The notes below the pieces were generated by a model. That model saw only the letters and a program-made list of their open reading frames with translations, made no database searches and had not been told where the DNA came from. From contig NZ_JAHXZM010000002.1 of the NCBI RefSeq assembly GCF_019429535.1, forward strand, positions 186,001 to 250,000: DNA of 64,000 nt, given 5' to 3'. Below, piece after piece: positions 7,773 through 16,424 of this stretch. Position 1 is the stretch's first letter; the number at the start of each line of letters is the position of its first letter. This DNA is from Sphingomonas citricola. Its GTDB lineage: Bacteria; Pseudomonadota; Alphaproteobacteria; Sphingomonadales; Sphingomonadaceae. The position numbers and the translations under genes are program-made.

Positions 7773-10157
7773 TTACCAGCGGCGCGCGATCGACACCGTC
7801 AGCGTGCGGGGGCGGACCGGCGTGTGCTGCGCCGACTGGTCGATGGTGAAGGGATTGCCGAACGCGAAACTGTCCGCGCGCGTGTCGAGCAGATTGTCGA
7901 CAATTGCCTGCCACGTCCAGTCGCCGCGCTGCGCGGTCCACGACAGCGTGGCAAGCGGCACCGGTTCGCTCTCGCGATCGAGCCCGGGATCGAAGCTCAG
8001 GCGGTTTTCCCCGACATAGCTCGCGCGCATCGCGGCGCGGTGGTGCCACTCGCCGCCGGCGAAGGCGTATTCGACGGTGGCAAATCCGCTCAGGTCGGGC
8101 ACGACGGGCAGGCGGCGATCGCCACCTGCGGCCGCCGCGGACGTCTGCTCCAGCCGCGCGCGCTGCGCCAGCACCCCTGCCGCCCACGTCCAATGATCGT
8201 CGGGTCGCCACCGCAGCGTCGCCTCGCCGCCCAGATTGTGCGCGTCGCCCGCGTTGCGGGTCGAGATCAGCCCGGTCGCACCGATCAGATCGGCCTGCAC
8301 GTCCGACCAGCGCGCGCTGAACAACCCGACATCCACACCCAGGCGATCGTCGGCACTGCGCCAGCGCACGCCGAGGTCGAAGGTCGACAGATCGTCGGGG
8401 CGATAGCGCGACGCGGCACCGCCCGGACCGATCCCGCTCTCGACCCCGCCGGGGCGAAATGCGGTGGCGTAGCGCGCGAACGCCACCAGCCGCGGGTCCG
8501 GGGACCAGGTCAGCGACAGCGATGGCGTCGCGCGAATGACGGTCCGGTCCGCGATCGCCTGGTCGCCGCGTTCGCGCCGGCGGTCATCGACTGCCGAGCG
8601 CGACGCGCGCACGCCGCCCGTTACATGCCACCGCGACGCGAAACGCCACGTCGCCTCGCTAAACAGCGCCGCCTCGCTGATCTCGCGGCGGAAACGCAGC
8701 ACGTCGCGCGCGTTCGCGCCGTCGCTGAGCGTACCCGTCGCGATCGTCTGCGCCGACAACAGCGATCCCCCCGCGAGCCAGTCGATCGCCCCCGCGCTGC
8801 CGGCGAGACGCCCTTCGTAGTTCATCACGCGATACTCGCGACGATCGCGATAGGTCGCCGGGGCGGTGCCGCCGAGCGCCGCGGCCTTGCTCGACGCGTC
8901 GTAGCGCGCGCCCAGTTCCTGCCACGTCCCGCTCGCCGACACGGTCGCCGTCATCGCGCCGACCGGGCCCGTCGCGGCGAGGTGCGCGATTGCGACGTCG
9001 GTGTCCTGCGGCTCGGGCAGCCGCGCGCGTCGGGTCAGGCTGTCGCGCTTCTCGCTGTACTGGCTGTCGGCGATCCGCGCGGCCTGCGTCACGCCTTGCG
9101 CGTCGATCGTCCAGTTCGCGCCGACGGCCGCGCGCACTGCGACGCGCCCGCCGCTCGTCACCCCGTGATTGATGTCGCGCGCGCGCGCGTCGGTGTCGAT
9201 CCAGCCGCCCTGCCCGACGCGGTAGGCGACCGCGCGCACCGCCAGCGTATCGGCGATCAACGGTACGTTGACCCACGCGTCGAGCGTGCCCGCGGGCGCG
9301 CCGTGCTGGGTGGCGCTGGCGCCGATCCGTATCATCCCCGCGCCCGTCGTCAGCTCGGGCTTGTTGGGCACCAGCCGCAGCACACCGCCCAGGGCGCCGG
9401 TGCCGTACAACGGTCCCTGCGGGCCTTTCAGCACCTCGACCTGCGCGATGTCGACCAGCCGCAGATCGGGGTCGGGCGCGTCGTAGGTCAGCCGCGCGTC
9501 GTCCAGTTGCACGCTGACGCTCGCCTGCCCGAACCCGTCGAACGGGCTGTCCGCGACCCCACGGATGAACAGCCGGTCGCGACCGGGGCCGAGGTTCGTC
9601 GCCGACAGCCCGACCACCTGACGCGCGATCGTCTGCGTATCGGGGGCGAGATCGAACCGGGTCAGCGCCGCGCCGCCCGCGACCGCGATCGCCGCGTCGA
9701 CGTCACGCGCGGGCTGCTCGCGCTTCAGCGCGGTGACGATGATGTCGCCGCCGCCGACGGACGTCGGGGGAGCACTCATCGGCCGCAGACGAGGCGCCCC
9801 TCGCGTGACGGTTGGCGCCCGCTCGATCCGCCACACGCCGGGGGACAGCATCCGCGCGCGCCACGGCGTTCCGTGCAGCAGGCGACCCAGCGCGGCGTCG
9901 GGCGTGAACCGGCCGCGCAACCGCTTGACCGGGATTTGGGGCAACGGGGTCGGCCAGCCGAGCGAGATGCCGGTCTGCCGCGCGAGCGCGGCAAGCGCGG
10001 CGGGCAGGGGCAGCGCGGGCAGGTCGATCGCGCGCGCAGCCTCGCGCGCTGCGGCCGGTTCAGCGGCCGCTGGGTTCGAGGCGCACGCCAGCGTGATCGC
10101 TGCGAACCGCGACACCTGCGATCGACGCCACGTCCTTGGCCAACCTCTGACCGTCAC
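7773..10157 (-). CDS. TonB-dependent receptor with N-terminal STN signalling domain
   Basis: About 794 residues. An N-terminal export signal is followed by a secretin/TonB N-terminal (STN) domain (LPALPLPAALAALARQTG, about residues 46-63), then a TonB-box-like DIIVTA, a plug domain (FIRGVAD, VEVLKGPQGPLYG) and a 22-strand type barrel ending in an aromatic residue (SIARRW). The STN domain is the part that talks to FecR in trans-envelope signalling, which fits the FecR and sigma-factor genes directly upstream. The start is uncertain: GTG at 10157 overlaps fecR by about 100 bases, and a GTG at 10115 is an alternative with a shorter signal peptide. The imported ligand, siderophore or other, is not evident. 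Confidence 0.85.
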   Translation of the reverse strand: MTVRGWPRTWRRSQVSRFAAITLACASNPAAAEPAAAREAARAIDLPALPLPAALAALARQTGISLGWPTPLPQIPVKRLRGRFTPDAALGRLLHGTPWRARMLSPGVWRIERAPTVTRGAPRLRPMSAPPTSVGGGDIIVTALKREQPARDVDAAIAVAGGAALTRFDLAPDTQTIARQVVGLSATNLGPGRDRLFIRGVADSPFDGFGQASVSVQLDDARLTYDAPDPDLRLVDIAQVEVLKGPQGPLYGTGALGGVLRLVPNKPELTTGAGMIRIGASATQHGAPAGTLDAWVNVPLIADTLAVRAVAYRVGQGGWIDTDARARDINHGVTSGGRVAVRAAVGANWTIDAQGVTQAARIADSQYSEKRDSLTRRARLPEPQDTDVAIAHLAATGPVGAMTATVSASGTWQELGARYDASSKAAALGGTAPATYRDRREYRVMNYEGRLAGSAGAIDWLAGGSLLSAQTIATGTLSDGANARDVLRFRREISEAALFSEATWRFASRWHVTGGVRASRSAVDDRRRERGDQAIADRTVIRATPSLSLTWSPDPRLVAFARYATAFRPGGVESGIGPGGAASRYRPDDLSTFDLGVRWRSADDRLGVDVGLFSARWSDVQADLIGATGLISTRNAGDAHNLGGEATLRWRPDDHWTWAAGVLAQRARLEQTSAAAAGGDRRLPVVPDLSGFATVEYAFAGGEWHHRAAMRASYVGENRLSFDPGLDRESEPVPLATLSWTAQRGDWTWQAIVDNLLDTRADSFAFGNPFTIDQSAQHTPVRPRTLTVSIARRW

Positions 10158-11010
10158 CGATCGTCAACACCCCCGAGAAGCGGCGATCGGCGATGCGGGG
10201 ATCGACCGTTACCGGACGCCCCGTATAGCGGGCGACATCGGATGCCACCAGCGAGAGCGGTGCTTGGTCGTAGACGAGCTGCCCCTGCCGCCAGCGCGCG
10301 ACGTCGCCGCGATCGACCGGGGCGAGCGTCACCGTGTCGCCGTGCGCGACGAGCGCGCGGCCCGCGGCCAGCGTCACGGGCCGGTCGAGCCCGGCCGAGC
10401 CGACCGACACCTGCCCCTCGGCCACCGCGACGCGTGCGTCGCCGTCCGCGCCCGTCACCTCGAACCGCGTGCCGATGTCGCGCACCTCGATCGCGCCCGC
10501 GGTGATGCGCAGCGTCCGCGCCGGGTCGTGCGCCACGTCGAAGAACGCGCTGCCATTCAGCGCGAGTTCGCGCACGTCGCCGCCGCGCGCGACCAGCCGG
10601 CTGTGCGGCGCGAGCGTCGCGCTGACCCCGTTCGACAAGGCGACCTGCCGGACGCCAGCGTCGCTCGTCCAGCTCCGGTCGCTCGCCGCCTCGGGTAGCG
10701 CGAGCGCGACCGCCAGCGCGGCGGCGATCGCACCGCCCGCGCCCATCGCCCAGCGCCAGCGGTTCGGGGCGCGGCGGTGGCCGTATTCCGGCGCTTGCGC
10801 CTGCGGCTCGTGCGGCAGCAGCGCGCCGATCGCCGTGCGCTGCCGGGCGACGGCGTGGTCGATCGCGGCGAGCGCGTCGATCGCCGCGCGGTGGCGCGGG
10901 TCTGCCTCCAGCCACGTCGTGAAACCGTCCCAGTCCATGTCGTCGGCGTCCTGCGCGGCGAACCAGGCGGCAGCGGCTTCGCCGATCTCGGGGTCATCGT
11001 GCCTGTTCAT
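10060..11010 (-). CDS. FecR-type anti-sigma / sigma regulator
   Basis: A 316-residue inner-membrane protein. The cytoplasmic N-terminal domain has the conserved WF and DADDMDWDGFTTWLEADPRHRAA pattern in its first 45 residues (DUF4880-like). One transmembrane helix follows (about residues 88-106, GAGGAIAAALAVALALP), then the periplasmic FecR domain with LSNGVSATLAPHSRL and LNGSAFFDVAHDP. The family senses substrate occupancy of a TonB receptor through its periplasmic domain and controls the partner ECF sigma factor. The start ATG overlaps the sigma-factor stop by four bases. The C-terminus overlaps the receptor start, matching the usual fecI-fecR-receptor order. Confidence 0.88.
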   Translation of the reverse strand: MNRHDDPEIGEAAAAWFAAQDADDMDWDGFTTWLEADPRHRAAIDALAAIDHAVARQRTAIGALLPHEPQAQAPEYGHRRAPNRWRWAMGAGGAIAAALAVALALPEAASDRSWTSDAGVRQVALSNGVSATLAPHSRLVARGGDVRELALNGSAFFDVAHDPARTLRITAGAIEVRDIGTRFEVTGADGDARVAVAEGQVSVGSAGLDRPVTLAAGRALVAHGDTVTLAPVDRGDVARWRQGQLVYDQAPLSLVASDVARYTGRPVTVDPRIADRRFSGVLTIGDGQRLAKDVASIAGVAVRSDHAGVRLEPSGR

Positions 11011-11621
11011 GATGCGTCGCCTGTCACCTGATCATGACGCCGCCCGCGCCGATCACCCCAGTTGCCGTCCGCCGCCGGGGCATCATTATCGTCGTTCAGC
11101 ATCCGCCGCAGGTGCGCCATCGCCACTGCCATGTGTTTCTCCACGCCCTTGCGGCTGATCCCCAGTTGCGCGGCGATCTCGGCGTGGCTCAGCCCGTCGA
11201 TCTTGTGCAGCCGGAACGCACGCCCCGCACCCGGCGGCAGCGCCGCGATCGCGGCGGCGAGCCTGGTGACATTCTGCGACAACATCGCCGCCACCTCCGC
11301 CCCCGGATCGGCCAGATCGGCCTCACCCGCGCGCTGGTCGAGCGCGACGTCGGCCCAGTCCCGCTCGCGCGCTGCGCGTCGTCCACGCTCGCGCACATGG
11401 TCGAGCACCAGATTGTTCGCGACACGGAACAGATATGCGCGGCCGTTCGCGATCGGGCCGCTTCGCTCGGCCTCGATCCGCAGCCACACGTCCTGCATCA
11501 GATCCTGCGCCTCGGTTGCGTTGCCCGTTCGCGCGACGAGGAAGCGTTTCAGCTCGGCACGGTGTTCGATGTACAGCGCACGCAGTCCGGTTTCAGCGTT
11601 CGGGGTCATCGGCTCCGTCAT
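11007..11621 (-). CDS. FecI-type ECF RNA polymerase sigma factor
   Basis: About 204 residues from the ATG at 11621 (a second ATG lies at 11609). Region 2 has AQDLMQDVWLRI and RAYLFRVANNLVLDHVRER, the -10 recognition helices. Region 4 has LPPGAGRAFRLHKIDGLSHAEIAAQLGISRKGVEKHMAVAMAHL split over two helices, a helix-turn-helix. This is the group of iron-starvation type sigma factors. Its gene starts the FecI-FecR-TonB receptor arrangement and probably drives expression of the receptor gene and perhaps of the pathway genes that follow on the same strand. The upstream 80 bases hold no promoter I could identify with confidence. Confidence 0.88.
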   Translation of the reverse strand: MTEPMTPNAETGLRALYIEHRAELKRFLVARTGNATEAQDLMQDVWLRIEAERSGPIANGRAYLFRVANNLVLDHVRERGRRAARERDWADVALDQRAGEADLADPGAEVAAMLSQNVTRLAAAIAALPPGAGRAFRLHKIDGLSHAEIAAQLGISRKGVEKHMAVAMAHLRRMLNDDNDAPAADGNWGDRRGRRHDQVTGDAS

Positions 11622-11699
11622 GCGCTGCGACAAGGGTGGCCGATAAGAAGGCGCGACTGGCGGCATTCGTCAACGTTTGCCGGCCGCGACCGCGCGCGT

Positions 11700-11867
11700 T
11701 CAGTTGTCGAGCCGCTGGAACGGCAGGCTGAGCACCGACATGATGATCAGCAGCACGCCCCAGGTCGCGTAATAATAGAATTCTCGCGGGAACGACGCTG
11801 AAACGGCTTCGTCATCGACCCAACTGAGGTCGAGCGTCGATCGATCACGTTGATCCCGGTACGGCAT
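11700..11867 (-). CDS. small single-pass membrane protein (55 aa)
   Basis: A 55-residue frame. It starts with ATG at 11867 preceded by GGGAG eight bases upstream and stops with TGA at 11700. The N-terminal half is charged (MPYRDQRDRSTLDLSW). The C-terminal half from FYYYATWG to SVLSLPF forms one hydrophobic helix of about 18 residues, ending in the short tail QRLDN. It is predicted to be an inner-membrane peptide with a cytoplasmic N-terminus. I recognise no family. The ribosome-binding site, the clean amphipathic layout and its place in an otherwise empty gap support it being real, but no homologue could be checked. Confidence 0.5.
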   Translation of the reverse strand: MPYRDQRDRSTLDLSWVDDEAVSASFPREFYYYATWGVLLIIMSVLSLPFQRLDN

Positions 11868-11984
11868 CGGCAAGTCTCCCGTCTGCCAAGACGCCGGGGA
11901 GAGGCCCCCACCCTACCTTCGATTTTTCGGACGAAAGTAATCTACTGCTTCTCGGCCGGGGCACCCAGCACGCGGGGGTCGGCT

Positions 11985-12554
11985 TCAGAAACGGAAGGCG
12001 ACGTCCACCCCGCCGCCGCCGCGCGCGCTCCACGGCGTCAGCCGAACCCGGTCGTCGCGTGACGCGGTCAGCAGCACTCCGCTGGCGATACCGATCCCCG
12101 CGCCCGCCAGAACATCGTGGACGTAATGTTTCGACGCGGCGACGCGCGCGGCGCCGACGAACGTCGCGACCGTATAGGCGGGCAGCCCGGCCTGCCAGCC
12201 GTAGCGTTTCTCGAGCGTTGTCGCGGCGGCGAACGAGATCGACGTATGTCCCGACGGGAAACTACGATCATCGCTGCGATCGGGGCGGCGTTCGTGCACC
12301 AGCTCTTTCAGGACGAACGTCGTCGCGCCCGCCGCCGCCATGCTGCCCGCCGCCATCGCATCGCCGCGCCAGTCGCCCTGCACCGCGGGCACGCCGAGCG
12401 CCGCCGCGACCAACACGTCGCGCGCGATGCCGCTCGCCCGGTCCCAGTCGCGGTCACGCGCCTGAGCGGTGGCGGGAAGCAGCAGCGCACTCGTCGCGAT
12501 CAGGTAGCGCGCATGCCGCGTCATGCCGCGCGGTCCGTTGAGGCCATGCTTCAT
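11985..12554 (-). CDS. PAP2-superfamily phosphatase
   Basis: A 189-residue protein with an N-terminal signal or membrane segment (LIATSALLLPATAQA) and the three motifs of the type 2 phosphatidic acid phosphatase fold. These are K83 through R90-P91 (KELVHERRP), S101-G102-H103 (FPSGH) and S141 with H146-D147 (SKHYVHD). The third motif is shortened compared with the usual SRx5HxxxD. It should dephosphorylate lipid phosphates such as phosphatidic acid or undecaprenyl pyrophosphate at the periplasmic face. The ATG at 12554 directly follows AGGGGA; an internal ATG at 12524 is possible. It stands alone in orientation with the DapF-like gene upstream. Confidence 0.82.
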   Translation of the reverse strand: MKHGLNGPRGMTRHARYLIATSALLLPATAQARDRDWDRASGIARDVLVAAALGVPAVQGDWRGDAMAAGSMAAAGATTFVLKELVHERRPDRSDDRSFPSGHTSISFAAATTLEKRYGWQAGLPAYTVATFVGAARVAASKHYVHDVLAGAGIGIASGVLLTASRDDRVRLTPWSARGGGGVDVAFRF

Positions 12555-12656
12555 TCCCCTGGCTCGTCCACGCCGATCGTCGCGACGACGGGGTGGATCA
12601 TAGCATTCGTGTCGAAGTCGTCGAGACGGCGATGCAGGGGGCCGGGACAAGCGACG

Positions 12657-13604
12657 CTAGCGCTGGACGTTCTCCGCGACCGCCTGCCACGCCGCGACCT
12701 CGTCGTCGAAGCGCCGCAGCACTTGGACGTCGCCCGCGCGCTCGGCGCCCAGGTCGACGTCGACTTCCCCCTCCCATTCCCAGGTCGCATTGCCGTGCAG
12801 CGTCACCATCGCGTCGACCTCGGCGCGTGCGCGTACCATGCCGCCGCGATTGAGCACCGCGATCTCGCGCCCGAACTCGATCCGCCCGGTCACGCACGCG
12901 GCATAGGTCGACGCCGCCATCGCGCTGCCGCAACTGCTGGTCAGCCCGACGCCGCGTTCGAACGTGCGCACGAACAGCGTGTCGTCCCCGCGCCGTTCGA
13001 CGAACGAGACGTTGGCGCGGTTGGGCAACCACGCGGGTGCCGCCTCGCACGCCTCACCGACCGCGACCAGTTCGGCGTCGTCGATGTGCTCGATGAAGGT
13101 AACGAAATGCGGGTTGGGGATCGACACCGCGGTGTATGCGCGCGTGCCGGGCAGCGACGGCACGGGCGCGTCGATCAATCGCTCCGGCGCACCCAGGATC
13201 GGCCAGTCGGCGGTGGCGAGTGAGGCGGGACCCGCGGTCTCCGCCACCGTATAGACGCCGGGCGCCAGATCCCCGACGTGCTCGACCTGCGCGTGCGAGG
13301 TCTTGAGCCGCACGGTCGCCGTCTCGACCCCGAAGGCGGCGAAGCCCGCGCGCGCGACGCAGCGCAGGCCGTTCAGGCACGTCTCCGCCTCCGACCCGTC
13401 GCTGTTGAACATCCGCATCCCGAACGCGGACGCGTCGTCGCCCGGCACGAGCGCGAGGATACCGTCGCCGCCGACCGGCCCACCCCGCGCGGCGAGCACG
13501 CGCGCGAGGCTTGCCCATTCGGCATTCGACAGCGTCCAGTCGCGCGCGTCGACCAGCGGGAAATCGTTGCCCGAGCCGTGGCACTTGATGAAGCGCACCA
13601 GCAT
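12657..13604 (-). CDS. dapF: diaminopimelate epimerase family protein
   Basis: A 315-residue protein opening with RFIKCHGSGNDFPLVDA, the hallmark DapF N-terminus. The two catalytic cysteines are C76 in ETCLNGLR and C225 in SSCGSAMA. The asparagine in SIPNPHFV and FERGVG are also present. DapF interconverts LL- and meso-diaminopimelate for lysine and peptidoglycan synthesis. The first active-site loop reads CLNG where the family normally has CGNG, and the second reads SSCGSA rather than ACGTGA, so this may be a divergent copy or a related epimerase. The start at 13604 gives the canonical N-terminus; its ribosome-binding site is weak. Confidence 0.78.
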   Translation of the reverse strand: MLVRFIKCHGSGNDFPLVDARDWTLSNAEWASLARVLAARGGPVGGDGILALVPGDDASAFGMRMFNSDGSEAETCLNGLRCVARAGFAAFGVETATVRLKTSHAQVEHVGDLAPGVYTVAETAGPASLATADWPILGAPERLIDAPVPSLPGTRAYTAVSIPNPHFVTFIEHIDDAELVAVGEACEAAPAWLPNRANVSFVERRGDDTLFVRTFERGVGLTSSCGSAMAASTYAACVTGRIEFGREIAVLNRGGMVRARAEVDAMVTLHGNATWEWEGEVDVDLGAERAGDVQVLRRFDDEVAAWQAVAENVQR

Positions 13605-13704
13605 CAGCGGATACGCGCGGCGGCGAGGGTGATGGTCATGTCGGCTCCTATCGTCACGAACCGTCAACCGGCGCAACCCCGCCGCGGTTGCGCGACGCGC
13701 CTCC

Positions 13705-14178
13705 TCAATGCAGCCCGTAATGATCCGCGAGCCGATCGAGCGCGAGCCCGAGCACCAGCCGCCCGCTGCGCGCCGGCCAGCCGAGATCGCGCTCGGCCGC
13801 GGGCAGCCCTTCGCCCGCGCAGATGACGCGCCACAGGATGTCCGACAAACCGCGCCCCGCACCGTCGATCGCCGCGTCGAAGCGGCGCTTCGCCGCCACC
13901 TGCCGCTCGCCCGGCGTCAATCCGTCGCGGGTGCCGCCATCGACGCGCACCGCCCAGCGCATCGTGACGGCGGGGGCGATTGCCGCGGCCTCGTAATCGG
14001 CGCGCAGCCGCTCCCCGGCTTCGGCCTGACGGGCGGTCACCAATCCGCGCGCCAGGAGCCAGGCGAGCGGGGATTCGCGCAGGTTGACCGACACGCTGCG
14101 CCCGCCCGTGCGTGTTTCGGGCAGAACGGCACACTGCCGTCCGTTCGCATCGATCGTGCGCTCCACCAATTCACGCAT
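13705..14178 (-). CDS. DUF6456 domain-containing protein
   Basis: A 157-residue protein matching the alphaproteobacterial DUF6456 pattern. It has VNLRESPLAWLLARGLVTARQAEAGERLR near residues 30-58 (quoted in pieces: ESPLAWLLARG, AEAGERLR), a basic tail region VAAKRRFDAAI, and a C-terminal LSDILWRVICAGEGL followed by LGLALDRLADHYG. The last part resembles the helix-rich DNA-binding end of replication- or regulator-like proteins, but the function is unknown. There is no signal peptide or membrane segment, so it is cytoplasmic. It is transcribed alone, 100 bases upstream of the DapF-like gene and divergent from the S9 peptidase at 14333. Confidence 0.75.
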   Translation of the reverse strand: MRELVERTIDANGRQCAVLPETRTGGRSVSVNLRESPLAWLLARGLVTARQAEAGERLRADYEAAAIAPAVTMRWAVRVDGGTRDGLTPGERQVAAKRRFDAAIDGAGRGLSDILWRVICAGEGLPAAERDLGWPARSGRLVLGLALDRLADHYGLH

Positions 14179-14332
14179 ATCGCCATCCCCCGTATCTGAT
14201 CCGCGGTGGCCGATGGCACGATACGCGACGTGTAGGACAGCGACCGGCGTTCACGGCGGGCGAGGCCGCTCCCCCTCTTGCACGCCCCGCGGGTTCGGGC
14301 ATGTTCGCGCCCTCTCGATCACGGAGTTCGTC

Positions 14333-16408
14333 TTGCGCACGATCCTCACCGCCCTCGCATCCACGGCGCTCATCGCGCTCGCCCCGCCGCTCCACGCGCA
14401 GGACAAGCCCGTTCCCGCCGCCGATGCCGCCAATCGCGCCTTCACCGGCAACGATCTGTTCGGGTTGCAGATGGCGAGCGATCCGCAGATCAGCCCGGAC
14501 GGACGCACGATCGTCTATGTCCGCCGGTCGGGCGACGTGATGACCGACCGGATGCAATCGTCGCTATGGCTGGTCGACGTCGCGAGCGGGCGTCAGACGC
14601 CCTTCGCCGCCAGCGGATCGTCGCCGCGCTGGTCACCCGATGGCACGCGCATCGCCTATGCCGCGGGTGACGGCGACAACAGCCAGTTGTTCGTCCGCTG
14701 GCTGGCGAGCGGCAGCAGCGCGCGGATCACCGCGCTGCCGGGCGATCCCGGCGCGCTCGCCTGGTCGCCCGATGGCCGCCGGCTCGCCTTCACCGCGACC
14801 GTCATGGGGGAGGGGACGAAACTGGGCCGCGCGCCCGACAAGCCCGAGGGTGCGAAATGGGCCGAGCCGCTCCAGGTGATCGACCGCATTACCTACCGCG
14901 CCGACGGTCCGGGCTATATCAAGCCGGGTCGCGACCATGTCTTCGTCGTGGCGGCCGATGGCGGCGCAGCGCGGCAACTGACCTTCGGCGGCTACGACGA
15001 TGCCGGGCCGCTGTCGTGGAGCGCGGACGGATCGCGCATCCTGTTCTCCGCGATCCGCGGCAAGGATGCCGACCGCCGCGTGATGGACAGCAATCTTTAC
15101 GCAGTCGACGCAGGGTCGGGCGTGTTGACACAACTGACGATGCGCGACGGCCCCGATGCGTCCCCGCGCTTCTCCCCCGATGGTTCGCGCGTCGCGTGGC
15201 TGGGGTTCGATGACAAACGGCGCGCGTACGAGAACAGCGAGCTCTACGTCGGCGATCGCGGCGCCGCGAACGCCCGCTCGCTGACGCGCGCGCTCGATCG
15301 CTCGATCGAGGACGTGCAATGGGCCGGAAACACGCTCTACGCCTCGTACGACGACGACGGGATGCGCAAGGTCGCGCGCGTGGGTGAAGGCGGCGGCGTC
15401 ACCGTGCTCGCCGACAATCTGAAGGGCGGCGGGCTCGACCGGCCGTATACCGGCGGCGATTTCTCGGTCTCGCGCGGCGGCGTCGTCGCCTACACCGGCG
15501 GCGATGGCAGCGCGCCCGCCGACATCTGGGTCGTGACCGGCGGCAAGTCGCGGCGGCTGACGAACCTCAACGCGACGATGCTGGAGGCGAAAGCGCTCGC
15601 GCCGATCCGCAAACTCTCGGTCACCGCGCCCGATGGGCGCGCGATCGACGCCTGGATCGCGACCCCGCCGGGGTGGCAGCCCGGCCGCCGCGTGCCGCTG
15701 ATCCTCGAAATCCACGGCGGCCCGCAATCGGCCTATAGCCCGAGCTTCGCGAGCGATGTGCAGCTCTACGCCGCCGACGGCTACGCCGTCTTGTGGACCA
15801 ACCCGCGCGGCTCGACCAGCTACGGCGCCGAGTTCGCCAACCTGATCGACAAGAACTACCCCAGCGCCGATTACGACGACCTGATGGCCGCGGTCGACGC
15901 CGCGATCGCCGACGGCACCGCCGATCCGGACAATCTGTTCGTCACCGGCGGGTCGGGCGGTGGCGTGCTGACCGCGTGGATCGTCGGCAAGAACAACCGC
16001 TTCAAGGCCGCGGCGACGCAGAAGCCCGTCATCAACTGGATCAGCGAGGCACTGACGATGGACGCGACGCTGTTCACCTCGCGCTACTGGTTCAACAAAC
16101 TGCCGTGGGAGGATCCGATGGATTACTGGCGCCACTCGCCCTTGAGCCTCGTCGGCAACGTAAAAACGCCGACGCTGGTGGTGGTCGGCAGCGAGGATTA
16201 CCGCACCCCGGTGTCGGAGGCGGAGCAATATTACGCCGCGCTCCAGATCCGCGGCGTGCCGACCGCGCTGGTCAAGGTGCCGGGTGCGAGCCACGGCGGC
16301 TTCACCGCGCGGCCGAGCCAGTCTGCGGCGAAGGCGTCGGCGATCCTCGCCTGGTTCGACCGTTATCGCGGCGCGGGCGCACCCGCGCAGGCGACGCCCG
16401 CGCAGTGA
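14333..16408 (+). CDS. S9 family peptidase (prolyl-oligopeptidase type)
   Basis: 691 residues from a TTG start, chosen because GGAG lies six bases upstream and it gives a proper signal peptide (LRTILTALASTALIALAPPLHAQ). The N-terminal half is a WD40-like beta-propeller with repeated SPDG motifs (DPQISPDGRTIVYV, RWSPDGTRIAYA, FSPDGSRVAW). The C-terminal half is an alpha/beta hydrolase with nucleophile GGSGGG, acid in VVGSEDYRTPVSE and histidine in GASHGG. Expected to be a periplasmic exo- or oligopeptidase, DPP IV/acylaminoacyl type. It is divergent from DUF6456 and convergent with ligD. A second S9 peptidase lies at 60131. Confidence 0.9.
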   Translation: MRTILTALASTALIALAPPLHAQDKPVPAADAANRAFTGNDLFGLQMASDPQISPDGRTIVYVRRSGDVMTDRMQSSLWLVDVASGRQTPFAASGSSPRWSPDGTRIAYAAGDGDNSQLFVRWLASGSSARITALPGDPGALAWSPDGRRLAFTATVMGEGTKLGRAPDKPEGAKWAEPLQVIDRITYRADGPGYIKPGRDHVFVVAADGGAARQLTFGGYDDAGPLSWSADGSRILFSAIRGKDADRRVMDSNLYAVDAGSGVLTQLTMRDGPDASPRFSPDGSRVAWLGFDDKRRAYENSELYVGDRGAANARSLTRALDRSIEDVQWAGNTLYASYDDDGMRKVARVGEGGGVTVLADNLKGGGLDRPYTGGDFSVSRGGVVAYTGGDGSAPADIWVVTGGKSRRLTNLNATMLEAKALAPIRKLSVTAPDGRAIDAWIATPPGWQPGRRVPLILEIHGGPQSAYSPSFASDVQLYAADGYAVLWTNPRGSTSYGAEFANLIDKNYPSADYDDLMAAVDAAIADGTADPDNLFVTGGSGGGVLTAWIVGKNNRFKAAATQKPVINWISEALTMDATLFTSRYWFNKLPWEDPMDYWRHSPLSLVGNVKTPTLVVVGSEDYRTPVSEAEQYYAALQIRGVPTALVKVPGASHGGFTARPSQSAAKASAILAWFDRYRGAGAPAQATPAQ

Positions 16409-16424
16409 TGCGAGCCGCCCGGTC

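Noticed and set aside
7431..10505. A long plus-strand open frame (over 1000 codons) across the TonB receptor and neighbours
   Set aside because: It is the antisense shadow of GC-rich genes: very Arg/Ala/Gln-rich, no domains, and the minus strand carries complete receptor, FecR and hemolysin-family proteins.
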